The notes: generated by a model from the letters alone, not told the origin. A stretch of 64,000 nt of DNA from Streptomyces sp. TRM68367 (GCF_014495685.1 NZ_JACTVI010000006.1:1-64000), one strand, 5' to 3'. Positions 36,434-50,169 are shown, counted from the stretch's first letter. Program-made: numbers and translations.

Positions 36434-37210
36434 GTGAGTGAGAAGAACCGTGAGGGAAAGTGGACCGCCCGGGAGCGGCTGGCGGTCGAGCGTGAGAAGC
36501 AGAAGACCGCGGAGAAGCGACGCCGTGCGCTGATCGTGGGCACGACCGTCGTCTGTGTGCTGGGGCTCGCGGCGGTGGTCGGCGTCGTCGCCGCCAACAC
36601 CGGCAAGAACGACGGCGCAGCAAAGGCGGGCCAGGTCGTGGCGCCCTCGGGGGCGCAGGGCGAGGACGGCCTCGCCATCCCGGTCGGCAAGGCGAGCGCC
36701 AAGTCCAAGCTCACGGTCTGGGAGGACTTCCGCTGCCCGGCCTGCAAGGTCTTCGAGCAGGCGTACCGCTCGACGATCCACGAACTGACGAACGCCGGGC
36801 AGCTCAAGGTCGAGTACCACCTGGCCACGATCATCGACGGCAACATGCGCGGCACCGGCTCCCGCAACGCGGCCAACGCCGCCGCCTGCGCCCAGGACGC
36901 CGGAAAGTTCCCGGCGTACCACGACGTGCTCTACGACAACCAGCCGCCGGAGACCGAGGACGCCTTCGCCGACAAGAGCAGGCTCATCGAGCTGGCCGGC
37001 AAGGTCGACGGCCTCGACACCCCCGCGTTCCGCTCCTGCGTGGAGAACGGCACGCACAACAGCTGGGTCGAGAAGTCCAACGAGGCCTTCCAGAAGGCCG
37101 GCTTCCAAGGCACGCCCACCGTGTTGCTGGACGGCAAGAACATCTACCAGGACCAGTCGATGACACCGGCGAAGCTGAAGCAGATGGTGCAGGAGGCGAA
37201 CAAAGGGTAA
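36434..37210 (+). CDS. DsbA-like thioredoxin-fold protein, membrane-anchored (second copy)
   Basis: The protein has 258 residues with the same plan as the one at 3599-4423. A charged Lys/Arg/Glu N-terminus (1-31) precedes a transmembrane helix (about 32-54) and an extracytoplasmic domain with CPAC at residues 101-104 (WEDFRCPACKVFEQ) and cis-Pro loop GFQGTPTVLLDG. It also carries an extra cysteine pair (AAACAQDAG and FRSCVENG). It probably forms or isomerises disulfides in exported proteins. GTG 36434 is the most upstream supported start. Adjacent lgt is also an envelope-biogenesis gene. Confidence 0.87.
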   Translation: MSEKNREGKWTARERLAVEREKQKTAEKRRRALIVGTTVVCVLGLAAVVGVVAANTGKNDGAAKAGQVVAPSGAQGEDGLAIPVGKASAKSKLTVWEDFRCPACKVFEQAYRSTIHELTNAGQLKVEYHLATIIDGNMRGTGSRNAANAAACAQDAGKFPAYHDVLYDNQPPETEDAFADKSRLIELAGKVDGLDTPAFRSCVENGTHNSWVEKSNEAFQKAGFQGTPTVLLDGKNIYQDQSMTPAKLKQMVQEANKG

Positions 37211-37289
37211 GGCCGTCCCGTAGGGCTTTCTCACACCCCTGTTATGGAGCCGTAGCCGGGCCGCCTGCCGTCGGCCCGGTTCGGCACGG

Positions 37290-37295
37290 TAGCGT
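37290..37295 (+). promoter_or_regulatory. -10-like TAGCGT of lgt
   Basis: TAGCGT ends 10 nt before ATG 37306, giving a leaderless or very short leader. Confidence 0.4.
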
Positions 37296-37305
37296 CGACC
37301 TTGCC

Positions 37306-38214
37306 ATGGAACTTGCCTACATTCCCAGCCCGTCGCGCGGGGTGATCCACCTCGGTCCCATTCCGCTGCGCGGCTATGCATTCTGCATCATCATCGGCGT
37401 CTTCGTTGCAGTCTGGCTCGGCAACAAGCGCTGGGTCGCCCGCGGCGGGCGGTCCGGCACGGTGGCCGACATCGCGGTCTGGGCCGTGCCGTTCGGCCTG
37501 GTCGGAGGCCGGCTCTACCACGTGATCACGGACTACGAGCTGTACTTCAGCGAGGGCCGTGACTGGGTGGACGCCTTCAAGATCTGGGAGGGCGGCCTCG
37601 GCATCTGGGGCGCGATCGCGCTCGGTGCGGTGGGCGCGTGGATCGGCTGCCGGCGCCGGGGCATCCCGCTGCCCGCGTGGGCCGACGCCCTTGCGCCGGG
37701 CATCGCCCTCGCGCAGGCGATCGGCCGCTGGGGCAACTGGTTCAACCAGGAGCTGTACGGCAAGCCGACCGATCTGCCGTGGGCGCTGGAGATCACCTCG
37801 TCGGCGGACGGGCGGGTTCCGGGCACGTACCAACCGACGTTCCTGTACGAGTCCCTGTGGTGCATCGGCGTCGCGTTCCTGGTGATCTGGGCCGACCGCC
37901 GCTTCAAGCTGGGGCATGGGCGGGCGTTCGCGCTGTACGTCGCCGCCTACTGCGCTGGTCGCGCCTGGATCGAGTACCTGCGTATTGATGATGCCCACCA
38001 CATCCTGGGGCTGCGGTTGAACGTCTGGACCGCGATGATCGTGTTCCTGCTCGCGGTGGTGTATCTCGTGCTGTCGGCGAAGAAGCGGCCGGGGCGGGAG
38101 GCCGTTGTCGAACCCGGAGCGGAATCCTCTGACGGGGAAGCCCACGAGGAGACCAAGGACGGCGACGAGGATTCCGGCGCCAAGGATGGGGCCGAGTCCG
38201 CGAAGAAGACGTGA
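37306..38214 (+). CDS. lgt: prolipoprotein diacylglyceryl transferase
   Basis: This is a 302-residue polytopic membrane enzyme that transfers diacylglycerol from phosphatidylglycerol to the lipobox cysteine. It has the family signature GRWGNWFNQELYGKPTD (residues about 140-156), the first conserved helix with IPLRGYAFCIIIG, and about seven transmembrane segments. The C-terminus is a long acidic/Lys tail typical of Streptomyces Lgt. ATG 37306. Confidence 0.97.
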   Translation: MELAYIPSPSRGVIHLGPIPLRGYAFCIIIGVFVAVWLGNKRWVARGGRSGTVADIAVWAVPFGLVGGRLYHVITDYELYFSEGRDWVDAFKIWEGGLGIWGAIALGAVGAWIGCRRRGIPLPAWADALAPGIALAQAIGRWGNWFNQELYGKPTDLPWALEITSSADGRVPGTYQPTFLYESLWCIGVAFLVIWADRRFKLGHGRAFALYVAAYCAGRAWIEYLRIDDAHHILGLRLNVWTAMIVFLLAVVYLVLSAKKRPGREAVVEPGAESSDGEAHEETKDGDEDSGAKDGAESAKKT

Positions 38215-38223
38215 CGGGTGGTT

Positions 38224-39334
38224 CTACGGCGATGAGGGCGTCCGGAGTTTTCCGGGCGCCCTCGGTGTGTCTCGGGGGGCATCACGTGCGCGCCGGACAG
38301 GGCGAGGGCGAGGGCCGCCGCCATCGCGCGGGCGCCGTGCACGCCGTAGCCGTCCTGGCGAGGCGCCCCCGGCACCAGCAGCTCCGCTATGTCCAGCACG
38401 TGATGCCCCGCCATGGTCGGCAGGCAACTCCCCCGCGCCGGACCGATCTTCGCGGCCCACTCCGCCGGAATGGCCGACACCCCCTGGGCCGCGCCCGCCA
38501 AGGCGCCCGCCACCCCGGCCGTCGTGTCGGCGTCGCGGCCCATGTTGACGGCCGTCAGGACGGACTGGGCGAAGTCGCCGTCGGCGGCCGCGTACGCGCC
38601 GAAGGCGAGGGCCACCGCCTCGGGGGCCAGGATCGGTCCAGGGGCAGCCGCCGATGACGACCGCGGAGCGGACCGCGCGTTCGCCCCGGTGGGCCACCGC
38701 TGCCGCTCTGCGCAGCGAGCGGGCCGTCCAGGAGTCGTCTGGGACCACCGCGAGCGCCGAGGCCACGACCGAGACCGTCGGCGCCCCGGCCATGGCCGCC
38801 GCGACGCCCGCGGCGACCGCCTGGCCGCCGTAGATGCCCTCGCCGTCGTGGCTGAGCGAGCCGTCGATCGCCACCAGGCTGGCCGCCTCGGCGGGGCGGC
38901 CAGCCGCGAAGACGCCGTAGGGTGCCGCGCGCATGGCCAGGCCGTCGATCCACGTGTGGCGGTGCTGCGCGGAGACGGGCGCGGCCAGGCCCCGGCGCAG
39001 GTTCTCCAGCGTGCCGCGCTCGCTGAAGCCCGCGCCCCCCGAAGGGGCCCTCGGCGCGGTCCGCGATCCACTCGTGCCAGGCCGCCTCGACATGGGCCGG
39101 GGTGCGGGCGGAGCCGTGCCGGGCCAGGAGCAGGCCCGAGAAGATCGCGTACTCGGTGCCGTCCGTGCCCGCGGGGTGCTCGGCCACGCCCTTGATGCGG
39201 CCCCAGCGGCGCGGATCTCCCCCGACGGCCCGGCCCAGCAGCGCGCCGCGCGCCCGTTCACGAAGTTCGGTGGCGTCCCCGGGCGCGGGGACCCAGGGGA
39301 TGCAGGCGATCGATGCCACGCGGCCCAGCGTCAC
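38224..39334 (-). pseudogene. ADP-ribosylglycohydrolase-like gene with two frameshifts
   Basis: The N-terminal part (from GTG 39334: ARGALLGRAVGGDPRRWG, TDGTEYAIFSGLLLARHG) is read in one frame. The middle (AGFSERGTLENLRRG to AVRSAVVIGG) is in a second. The C-terminal part (PILAPEAVALAFGAYA, VNMGRDADTTAGVAGALAGA) is in a third. The first shift falls in a run of six C at 39035-39040, and the second near 38640-38660; each needs one base removed to restore the frame. The third frame then has no stop until inside lgt (37947). The metal-site DADT motif is preserved. Either a recent pseudogene or homopolymer sequencing errors. Confidence 0.75.
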
Positions 39335-39355
39335 CCGGTCGACGTCGAAAAGTGC

Positions 39356-39370
39356 AGGTAAGCCCAGCCT
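39356..39370. promoter_or_regulatory. weak iron-box-like site before the VIT1-type gene
   Basis: AGGTAAGCCCAGCCT matches 11 of 15 positions of the DmdR/IdeR-type iron box core (AGGTTAGGCTCACCT), from memory. It lies about 140 bp before a putative Fe/Mn transporter. Confidence 0.3.
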
Positions 39371-39442
39371 TTCCTTGCTGGCGGGAAGGAAATTCGGAAC
39401 CTAGATTGGGTGTTGTCGAAGAGTAGAAGTTGTCTAAACCGG

Positions 39443-39486
39443 CTTCTGAAGAAGTCACCTGAAGCGTCTGAAGAAGCTGCCCGAAG
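39443..39486. repeat. 22-bp tandem duplication in the VIT1-gene leader
   Basis: Two 22-bp units (39443-39464, 39465-39486) share TCTGAAGAAG and CGAAG/TGAAG and sit 20 bp before the start codon, within the leader or promoter. Confidence 0.6.
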
Positions 39487-39506
39487 AACCTGTCTGGAGA
39501 TCCGGC

Positions 39507-40238
39507 ATGGCCATCATCGCCACCGATGCGGTACTGCACGAGGCGCACCGCGACAACCACACGCACCGGGACGTGAACGGTGGCTGGCTGCGCCCCGCGG
39601 TCTTCGGTGCGATGGACGGCCTGGTCTCCAACCTCGCCCTGATGACCGGCGTCGCGGGTGGATCGGCCAGTCAGCACGCCGTCGTCCTCAGCGGCTTCGC
39701 CGGGCTCGCCGCCGGCGCCTTCTCCATGGCCGCCGGCGAGTACACCTCGGTGGCCTCGCAGCGCGAGCTCGTCCAGGCCGAACTGGACGTGGAGCGCCGC
39801 GAGCTGAGAAAGCACCCGAAGGACGAGGAGGCCGAGCTCGCCGCCCTCTACCAGGCCAGAGGCGTCGAGCCGAAGCTGGCCCGCGAGGTCGCCCGGCAGT
39901 TGTCCGAGGATCCCGAGCAGGCCCTCGAAATACACGCCCGCGAGGAGCTGGGCATAGACCCCGGCGACCTGCCCTCGCCGCTCGTCGCCGCGGTGTCGAG
40001 CTTCGGGTCCTTCGCGCTGGGCGCGCTGGTTCCCGTACTGCCGTACCTGCTGGGCGCGAACTCCCTGTGGCCGGCCGTGCTGCTGGCGCTGATCGGGCTC
40101 TTCGCGTCCGGTGCCGTGGTGGCCAAGGTGACGGCGCGCACCTGGTGGTTCAGCGGGCTGCGGCAGCTCACGCTCGGAGGAGCCGCGGCCGGTGTGACGT
40201 ACGCCCTGGGCACTCTGTTCGGAACCGCCGTAGGATAG
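39507..40238 (+). CDS. VIT1/CCC1 family iron/manganese transporter
   Basis: This is a 243-residue protein. It opens with the family block FGAMDGLVSNLALMTGVAGG, with AAGAFSMAAGEYTSVASQ in helix 2, which holds the metal-binding residues. A cytoplasmic helical domain with acidic residues follows (about 90-150, RRELRKHPKDEEAELAAL), then three C-terminal transmembrane helices. The family moves Fe2+/Mn2+ out of the cytosol. ATG 39507 has GGAG upstream. The upstream iron-box-like site would fit metal control. Confidence 0.9.
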   Translation: MAIIATDAVLHEAHRDNHTHRDVNGGWLRPAVFGAMDGLVSNLALMTGVAGGSASQHAVVLSGFAGLAAGAFSMAAGEYTSVASQRELVQAELDVERRELRKHPKDEEAELAALYQARGVEPKLAREVARQLSEDPEQALEIHAREELGIDPGDLPSPLVAAVSSFGSFALGALVPVLPYLLGANSLWPAVLLALIGLFASGAVVAKVTARTWWFSGLRQLTLGGAAAGVTYALGTLFGTAVG

Positions 40239-40499
40239 CTGAGCACGCACTTATGTGAGGGGCCGCATAAGTAGCCGTTACTCGCTGGTTTCGATTGCTT
40301 AACCACGGGGCATGAGCCGTAAGCGCTGTGGGCAATGAGGCCTGACGCGCACCCGTGGGGTGGGCGACGACGCTCCCCCCGCTCCTCCGGGGCGACGGAC
40401 ATCGATCTGTCCGGATCGTCCCCCGCATACCTCCGCCGCCAAGGGCGGGCCTCTGCCGTGTACCCCCGCGCGGCGTCCGCATGTTGGAACGGAATATCC

Positions 40500-40515
40500 C
40501 GGTTCCCGAGAACCG
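40500..40515. promoter_or_regulatory. palindrome CGGTTC-CCGA-GAACCG
   Basis: A perfect 6-bp inverted repeat lies 10 bp before the GlnR-like box, possibly a second operator. Confidence 0.35.
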
Positions 40516-40524
40516 CTCCATCAT

Positions 40525-40540
40525 GTAACCTGCACGAAAT
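40525..40540 (+). promoter_or_regulatory. GlnR-box-like site upstream of gltB
   Basis: GTAAC-N6-GAAAT matches the a/b half-sites of the actinobacterial GlnR box (gTnAc-n6-GaAAc) except for the last base. It lies 74 bp before the gltB ATG in an AT-rich patch. Nitrogen control of glutamate synthase would be biologically sensible. Confidence 0.55.
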
Positions 40541-40613
40541 TTTGCACTCCGCAGAGGGCCAACGTCGTCCCTCGGCAATCTGCATATGCCACATGACGAC
40601 GACGGGAGAGCCG

Positions 40614-45228
<4,615 letters not shown>

Positions 45229-45236
<8 letters not shown>

Positions 45237-46692
45237 CCCGAAGGGCTTTCTGAACCACGGCCGTGAGGTCGCCAAGTCCCGCCCGGTCGAGGAGCGCGTC
45301 GAGGACTGGAACGAGGTCTACGTCCCCGGCTCGCTGCTGCCGGTCATCTCCAAGCAGGCTTCTCGCTGCATGGACTGCGGCATCCCGTTCTGCCACAACG
45401 GCTGCCCGCTGGGGAACCTGATCCCCGAGTGGAACGACTACGCCTACCGCGAGGACTGGGCCGCCGCCTCGGAGCGCCTGCACGCGACGAACAACTTCCC
45501 GGAGTTCACGGGCAGGCTCTGCCCCGCTCCGTGCGAGTCGGCCTGCGTGCTCGGCATCAACCAGCCGGCGGTCACCATCAAGAACGTCGAGGTCTCGATC
45601 ATCGACAAGGCGTGGGAGACCGGGGACGTCGCCCCGCAGATCCCGGAGCGCCTGTCCGGCAAGACGGTCGCGGTGATCGGCTCGGGCCCGGCGGGCCTGG
45701 CGGCGGCGCAGCAGCTGACGCGCGCCGGTCACACGGTGGCGGTGTACGAGCGGGCCGACCGCGTCGGCGGCCTCCTCCGCTACGGCATCCCCGAGTTCAA
45801 GATGGAGAAGCGGCACATCAACCGCCGTATCGAGCAGATGCGCGCGGAGGGCACCCGCTTCCGCACGGGCATCGAGATCGGCCGCGACCTGAAGGCGACG
45901 GACCTGAAGAAGCGGTACGACGCGGTCGTGCTGGCCGTCGGCGCCACGACCGCCCGTGACCTGCCGGTCCCCGGCCGCGAGCTCACGGGCATCTACCAGG
46001 CCATGGAGTACCTGCCCCTGGCCAACAAGGTGCAGGAGGGCGACTACGTCACCCCGCCGATCTCGGCCGAGGGCAAGCACGTCGTCGTGATCGGCGGCGG
46101 CGACACCGGCGCGGACTGCGTGGGCACCGCCCACCGCCAGGGCGCGGCGTCGGTGACCCAGCTGGAGATCATGCCCCGCCCCGGCGACGAGCGGAACCCG
46201 CTCGCCCAGCCCTGGCCGACCTTCCCGATGCTCTACAAGGTCACGTCGGCACACGAGGAGGGCGGCGAGCGGATCTACTCCGTCTCGACCACCCACTTCG
46301 AGGGCGACGAGGACGGCAACGTCCAGTGGCTGCACCTCACCGAGGTCGAGTTCGTCGACGGAAAGCTGACCCAGAAGCCGGGCACGGAGCGCAAGATCCC
46401 CGCTCAGCTGGTGACGCTGGCCATGGGCTTCACCGGTACGGACCGCGAGAACGGCCTCGTGGACCAGTTCGGCCTGGACCTCGACGAGCGCGCCAACATC
46501 GCCCGCGACGCCGACTTCCAGACCAACGTGCCCGGCGTGTTCGTCGCCGGTGACGCCGGCCGCGGCCAGTCCCTGATCGTGTGGGCGATCGCCGAGGGCC
46601 GCTCGGCGGCACGCGGCGTGGACCGCTTCCTGACCGGCGCGAGCGACCTGCCGGCGCCGATCCGCCCGACGGACCGCGCGCTGATGGTCTGA
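45229..46692 (+). CDS. gltD: glutamate synthase (NADPH) small subunit
   Basis: This 487-residue FAD protein passes electrons from NADPH to GltB. The N-terminal Cys clusters ([19 protein letters not shown] and [14 protein letters not shown]) bind two 4Fe-4S centres. The FAD Rossmann motif is [15 protein letters not shown] and the NADPH one [13 protein letters not shown], and the closing [17 protein letters not shown] loop is present. ATG 45229 lies inside the end of gltB, so translation is coupled. A strong terminator follows. Confidence 0.98.
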
Positions 46693-46738
46693 CACCCGCT
46701 CCCCATACGTCCCGTACAACGGCGTACGGAACACCAGA

Positions 46739-46784
46739 CGGCGCCTGCCCCCTTATCCCCGACCGGACGACCGGGCAGGCGCCG
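46739..46784 (+). terminator. terminator of gltBD
   Basis: A 12-bp perfect stem (CGGCGCCTGCCC / GGGCAGGCGCCG) closes a 22-nt loop about 45 nt after the gltD stop. Confidence 0.8.
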
Positions 46785-46935
46785 CCGCATGTCTCAGGAG
46801 ATTTTGTACGTCTCCTGGTGTCCTGGGCCGTGCGGAAGACCGGGCGCCCGCCCCCCGCCTTCCAGGCCGCCGGGAAGCCGGGGTCGCCGCTCTGCCGTAC
46901 CCTCAGGGCCATCCTGATGGCCGAGGGGGAGCCAT

Positions 46936-47322
46936 ATGGCCGCGATCAGTCTCAGCAAGGTCGAAGAGAGCGCGCCCGCGCTGGTCGGTCTGTACAAGAG
47001 CGCCAGGGTGTCGCTGGCCAGGCACGGGCTGGACGGAGAGGGCCGCGGTCTACCTGGCCGACCATCAGGGGCGGATCGATCGGATCGTCGGCGGCCTCGG
47101 GCACATGGGCCGGACCAACTACCACCTGGCGATGACGCCGTGATCGACCACTACCTCGACAGCGAGGCGCAGGACCCCGCCCTCGTCGTCTTCCAGACCG
47201 ACGGCGGACCGAGCAGCAGGCCCCTCACGGACCGGCTGGTGGGCGAGTTCCCGCAGTGGCTGGCGGCCGCACGTGCCCTGGGGATCGTCCGGCCGGCCCC
47301 CCTCACGCGGCCGGCTGCTTGA
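46936..47322 (+). pseudogene. VWA-domain (TerY-like) gene remnant
   Basis: The start is that of an actinobacterial VWA protein (ISLSKVEESAPALVGLYKSA, then VSLARHGLDG). After about 35 residues the frame changes: ERAAVYLADHQGRIDRIVGG and LGHMGRTNYHLAM are read in another frame. The first frame then resumes with VIDHYLDSEAQDPALVVFQT and the family C-terminus DRLVGEFPQWLAAARALGIV. The MIDAS DxSxS segment expected after AVYL is absent, and a second stretch is missing after FQTDGG. Two internal deletions plus frameshifts make it non-functional. Confidence 0.75.
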
Positions 47323-47607
47323 ACCGGTCCTCGGCGAGGGCGACTTCGAGAGCGCCCATGTTCTCCGTCAGGTGGGCGGGGGGAGAAGGCTCCCGGGAGG
47401 GGGAGCACGTTGGGGGCGCGGTGCAGGACAGGCCAGGGCGGTCGGGAAGCAGCCGTACGGCATCGAGGAGCGCATCGCCCGCCGGCGGAATCCCGGCGGT
47501 CGCTCGGGCGCCTGCTCGCCCCGTTGGCTCAGCCGCGCCTGTTCTCCCGTTGGCCTGGCCGCACCGCCGTGCAACCCTGGGGGAGATCCGACGGGAGGCG
47601 ACGACGT

Positions 47608-49260
47608 ATGGACGGCGACGGCGCACGACCGGTGAACGAGACGGCGGGAGCCACCCGCGGCGAGGCCCCCGGCCGGGGCGAGAAGGTCGCCGACTGGGCC
47701 GACGGACGGCTCGGCATCTACGCGCTGGCCAAGTCCCAGATGCGCAAGGTCTTCCCGGACCACTGGTCGTTCATGCTGGGCGAGGTCTGCCTCTACAGCT
47801 TCCTCGTCCTGATCCTCACCGGCGTCTACCTGACGCTCTTCTTCGAACCGAGCAGCGCCGAGGTCGTCTACGACGGCTCCTACACGCCCCTCAACGGCGT
47901 GGTCATGACCAGGGCGTTCGAGTCCACGCTGGACATCACCTTCGACGTGCGCGGCGGGCTGCTGATCCGGCAGATCCACCACTGGGCGGCGCTGGTCTTC
48001 GTCGTCGGCATGCTGGCGCACATGATGCGGGTGTTTTTCACCGGCGCCTTCCGCAAGCCGCGCGAGCTGAACTGGCTGTTCGGCTGGACCCTGCTCATGC
48101 TCGGCATCATCACCGGCCTGACCGGCTACTCGCTCCCCGACGACCTGCTCTCCGGCACCGGCGTCCGCTTCGCGCAGGGCGCCATCCTGTCGGTCCCGAT
48201 CGTGGGGACGTACCTGTCGTTCTTCCTCTTCGGCGGGGAGTTCCCGGGGGACGACATCATCGCCCGGCTCTACCCGGTCCACATCCTGCTGCTGCCCGGG
48301 ATCATGCTCGGCCTCGTGGCCGCGCACCTGATCCTGGTCTTCTACCACAAGCACACCCAGTACCCGGGGCCCGGCCGGAACGAGAAGTCGGTCGTCGGGA
48401 TGCCCTTCCTGCCCGTGTACATGGCCAAGGCGGGCGGCTTCTTCTTCCTCGTCTTCGGCGTGCTGGCGCTGATGGGCGGGATCGCCCAGATCAACCCCGT
48501 GTGGGCGTACGGCCCCTACCGCCCGGACCTGGTCACCACCGGCGCCCAGCCCGACTGGTACCTCGGCTTCTCCGAGGGACTGATCCGGGTGATGCCCGGA
48601 TGGGAGATCAACCTGTGGGGGCACACGCTGGCGCTGGGCGTGTTCATCCCGTTCGCCCTGTTCCCGCTGGTCATGCTCGCCATCGCCGTCTATCCGTTCA
48701 TCGAGGCGTGGATCACCGGCGACAGACGCGAGCACCACATCCTGGACCGGCCGCGCAACGCGCCCGTGCGCACCGGGCTCGGCGTGGCCTGGCTGAGCCT
48801 GTACGGGGTGCTGCTGATCGGCGGCGGCAACGACATCGTGGCCACCCATCTGCACCTGTCCATCAACGCGATCACCTGGTTCGTGCGGATCGCCGTCTTC
48901 GTGGTGCCCGTCATCGCCTTCTCCGTCACCAAACGGATCTGTCTCGCCCTGCAGCGCCGCGACCGGGCCAAGGTGCTGCACGGGCGGGAGACCGGCACGA
49001 TCAAACGACTGCCGCACGGCGAGTTCATCGAGATCCACGAGCCCGTCTCGCGGGGCCAGCTGTTCACCCTCACCCAGCACGAGCAGAACCCGCCGTACGA
49101 ACTCGGCCCCCTGGTCGACGCGGGCGGCGTCCGCCGCAGGGCCAGGCCGTCCCAGCGCCTGCGCGCCCGCCTCGCGAAGGCCATGTTCGGCCCGAAGACG
49201 CGGATCCAGAAGCCGACGGTGGAGGAGTTCCGGGAGCTCACGCGCGGGGATCACCACTGA
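47608..49260 (+). CDS. orphan cytochrome b (QcrB-like)
   Basis: This is a 550-residue protein resembling the cytochrome b of the actinobacterial bc1-aa3 complex. It has paired heme histidines (IRQIHHWAALVFVVGMLAHMM and YPVHILLLPGIMLGLVAAHL), the Qo motif as PDWY (GAQPDWYLGFSEG), eight or more transmembrane helices and a hydrophilic C-terminal tail. No qcrA, qcrC or cytochrome oxidase gene is nearby, so it is a second, solitary copy. ATG 47608 has GGGAGG upstream; GTG 47632 is possible. Whether it assembles into a complex is unknown. Confidence 0.88.
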   Translation: MDGDGARPVNETAGATRGEAPGRGEKVADWADGRLGIYALAKSQMRKVFPDHWSFMLGEVCLYSFLVLILTGVYLTLFFEPSSAEVVYDGSYTPLNGVVMTRAFESTLDITFDVRGGLLIRQIHHWAALVFVVGMLAHMMRVFFTGAFRKPRELNWLFGWTLLMLGIITGLTGYSLPDDLLSGTGVRFAQGAILSVPIVGTYLSFFLFGGEFPGDDIIARLYPVHILLLPGIMLGLVAAHLILVFYHKHTQYPGPGRNEKSVVGMPFLPVYMAKAGGFFFLVFGVLALMGGIAQINPVWAYGPYRPDLVTTGAQPDWYLGFSEGLIRVMPGWEINLWGHTLALGVFIPFALFPLVMLAIAVYPFIEAWITGDRREHHILDRPRNAPVRTGLGVAWLSLYGVLLIGGGNDIVATHLHLSINAITWFVRIAVFVVPVIAFSVTKRICLALQRRDRAKVLHGRETGTIKRLPHGEFIEIHEPVSRGQLFTLTQHEQNPPYELGPLVDAGGVRRRARPSQRLRARLAKAMFGPKTRIQKPTVEEFRELTRGDHH

Positions 49261-49272
49261 TGAACCGCCGGC

Positions 49273-50169
49273 CTACGTGTCGCACTCCAACACCCTCCGG
49301 CACAACCCGCACCGCGCCCGCACCCGCCCCCGCACCGGCACCCTGATCCGCTGGTGGCAGGTCGGGCACGGGAAGGACACCCGGAGAGGCCCGTGCCCGT
49401 CGGGGGTGAAGGCGTACGGGACGCCGGGACGGGGACCACCGACGTGGTGGTCCTGGGCGTGCCGGCGGTCGCGGGCGTAGCGGCGGCGGCCCGCCCAGCC
49501 GGCCGCGGTGAGCGGCGGCTGCTGCTCGTCACGGCGGGCCAGCGCCATGCCCTTGACGTACGCCGTGTAGGCCTGCGGGCTCGTGAACCACACCGAGGGG
49601 TCCTCGCCGAACACCAGCGCCCGCTTCGCCAGCACGTACCCGAACTCCTCCGGAGTGAGATAGCCGAGCTTCTGCGACGACGCCGCGTCCTCCCGGTAGG
49701 CGTCCAGCAGCAGCCAGCCCGCGCCCAGGTACGTCGTCGCCGTGTCGGTGAGGATCTCGTTGTCCCGCGTGCCCAGGAAGGACAGGTCGAGGCGGTGCAG
49801 GTAGACGTGCATCACCTCGTGGGCCAGGGCCGCGCCGATGTCCCGCCGATGCGTGCGGAAGCGGTCGTTCAGCTCGACGAAGTACTCCGGCCCGGCGGCG
49901 AGTTCGACGTTCGCCGCGTGCGTCATCTTCCGGAAACTGACGACCAGCCGGGCGTCCGGCAGCCGGTAGTGCCGCACCAGCTCCCGGGCCACGCGCTGGG
50001 CGCCCAGATACAGGTCGTCGGTGTCGCAGAACGCCACGTCGGCCGGGGGCACGCTGGTCGCGAACGTGTGGACGGTGTCGTACGACAGCCGTTTGTACAG
50101 CGCGGTGATCGAGGCCCGCACCATGTCCAGGTGCGGGTAGCCGTGCTCGACCGGTCCGTCGTTCGCCAC
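49273..50169 (-). CDS. zinc metallopeptidase-like protein with C-terminal zinc ribbon
   Basis: This is a 298-residue protein. The HExxH motif is in ALAHEVMHVYLH, with an acidic residue downstream (ILTDTATTYLG), typical of a minimal metalloprotease or SprT-like fold. The C-terminus has two CxxC pairs (FPCPTCHQRIRVPV and ARCGLCRR), a zinc ribbon of the FmdB type. GTG 50169 is chosen because a GGGGG tract lies 7 nt upstream. There is no signal peptide, so it is probably cytoplasmic. Substrate unknown. It is divergent from the chorismate mutase gene. Confidence 0.78.
   Translation of the reverse strand: MANDGPVEHGYPHLDMVRASITALYKRLSYDTVHTFATSVPPADVAFCDTDDLYLGAQRVARELVRHYRLPDARLVVSFRKMTHAANVELAAGPEYFVELNDRFRTHRRDIGAALAHEVMHVYLHRLDLSFLGTRDNEILTDTATTYLGAGWLLLDAYREDAASSQKLGYLTPEEFGYVLAKRALVFGEDPSVWFTSPQAYTAYVKGMALARRDEQQPPLTAAGWAGRRRYARDRRHAQDHHVGGPRPGVPYAFTPDGHGPLRVSFPCPTCHQRIRVPVRGRVRARCGLCRRVLECDT

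Larger units (their letters stand above)
40239..40613. other. 375-bp gltB upstream region
   Basis: It contains an inverted repeat ACTTATG-N10-CATAAGT (40249-40272) that may end the VIT1-type transcript, a small hairpin (40500-40515) and a GlnR-like site (40525-40540). I see no gene. Confidence 0.6.

Noticed and set aside
40322..40499. Riboswitch in the gltB upstream region
   Set aside because: No recognisable glutamine, B12 or other conserved riboswitch core; only small palindromes were seen.
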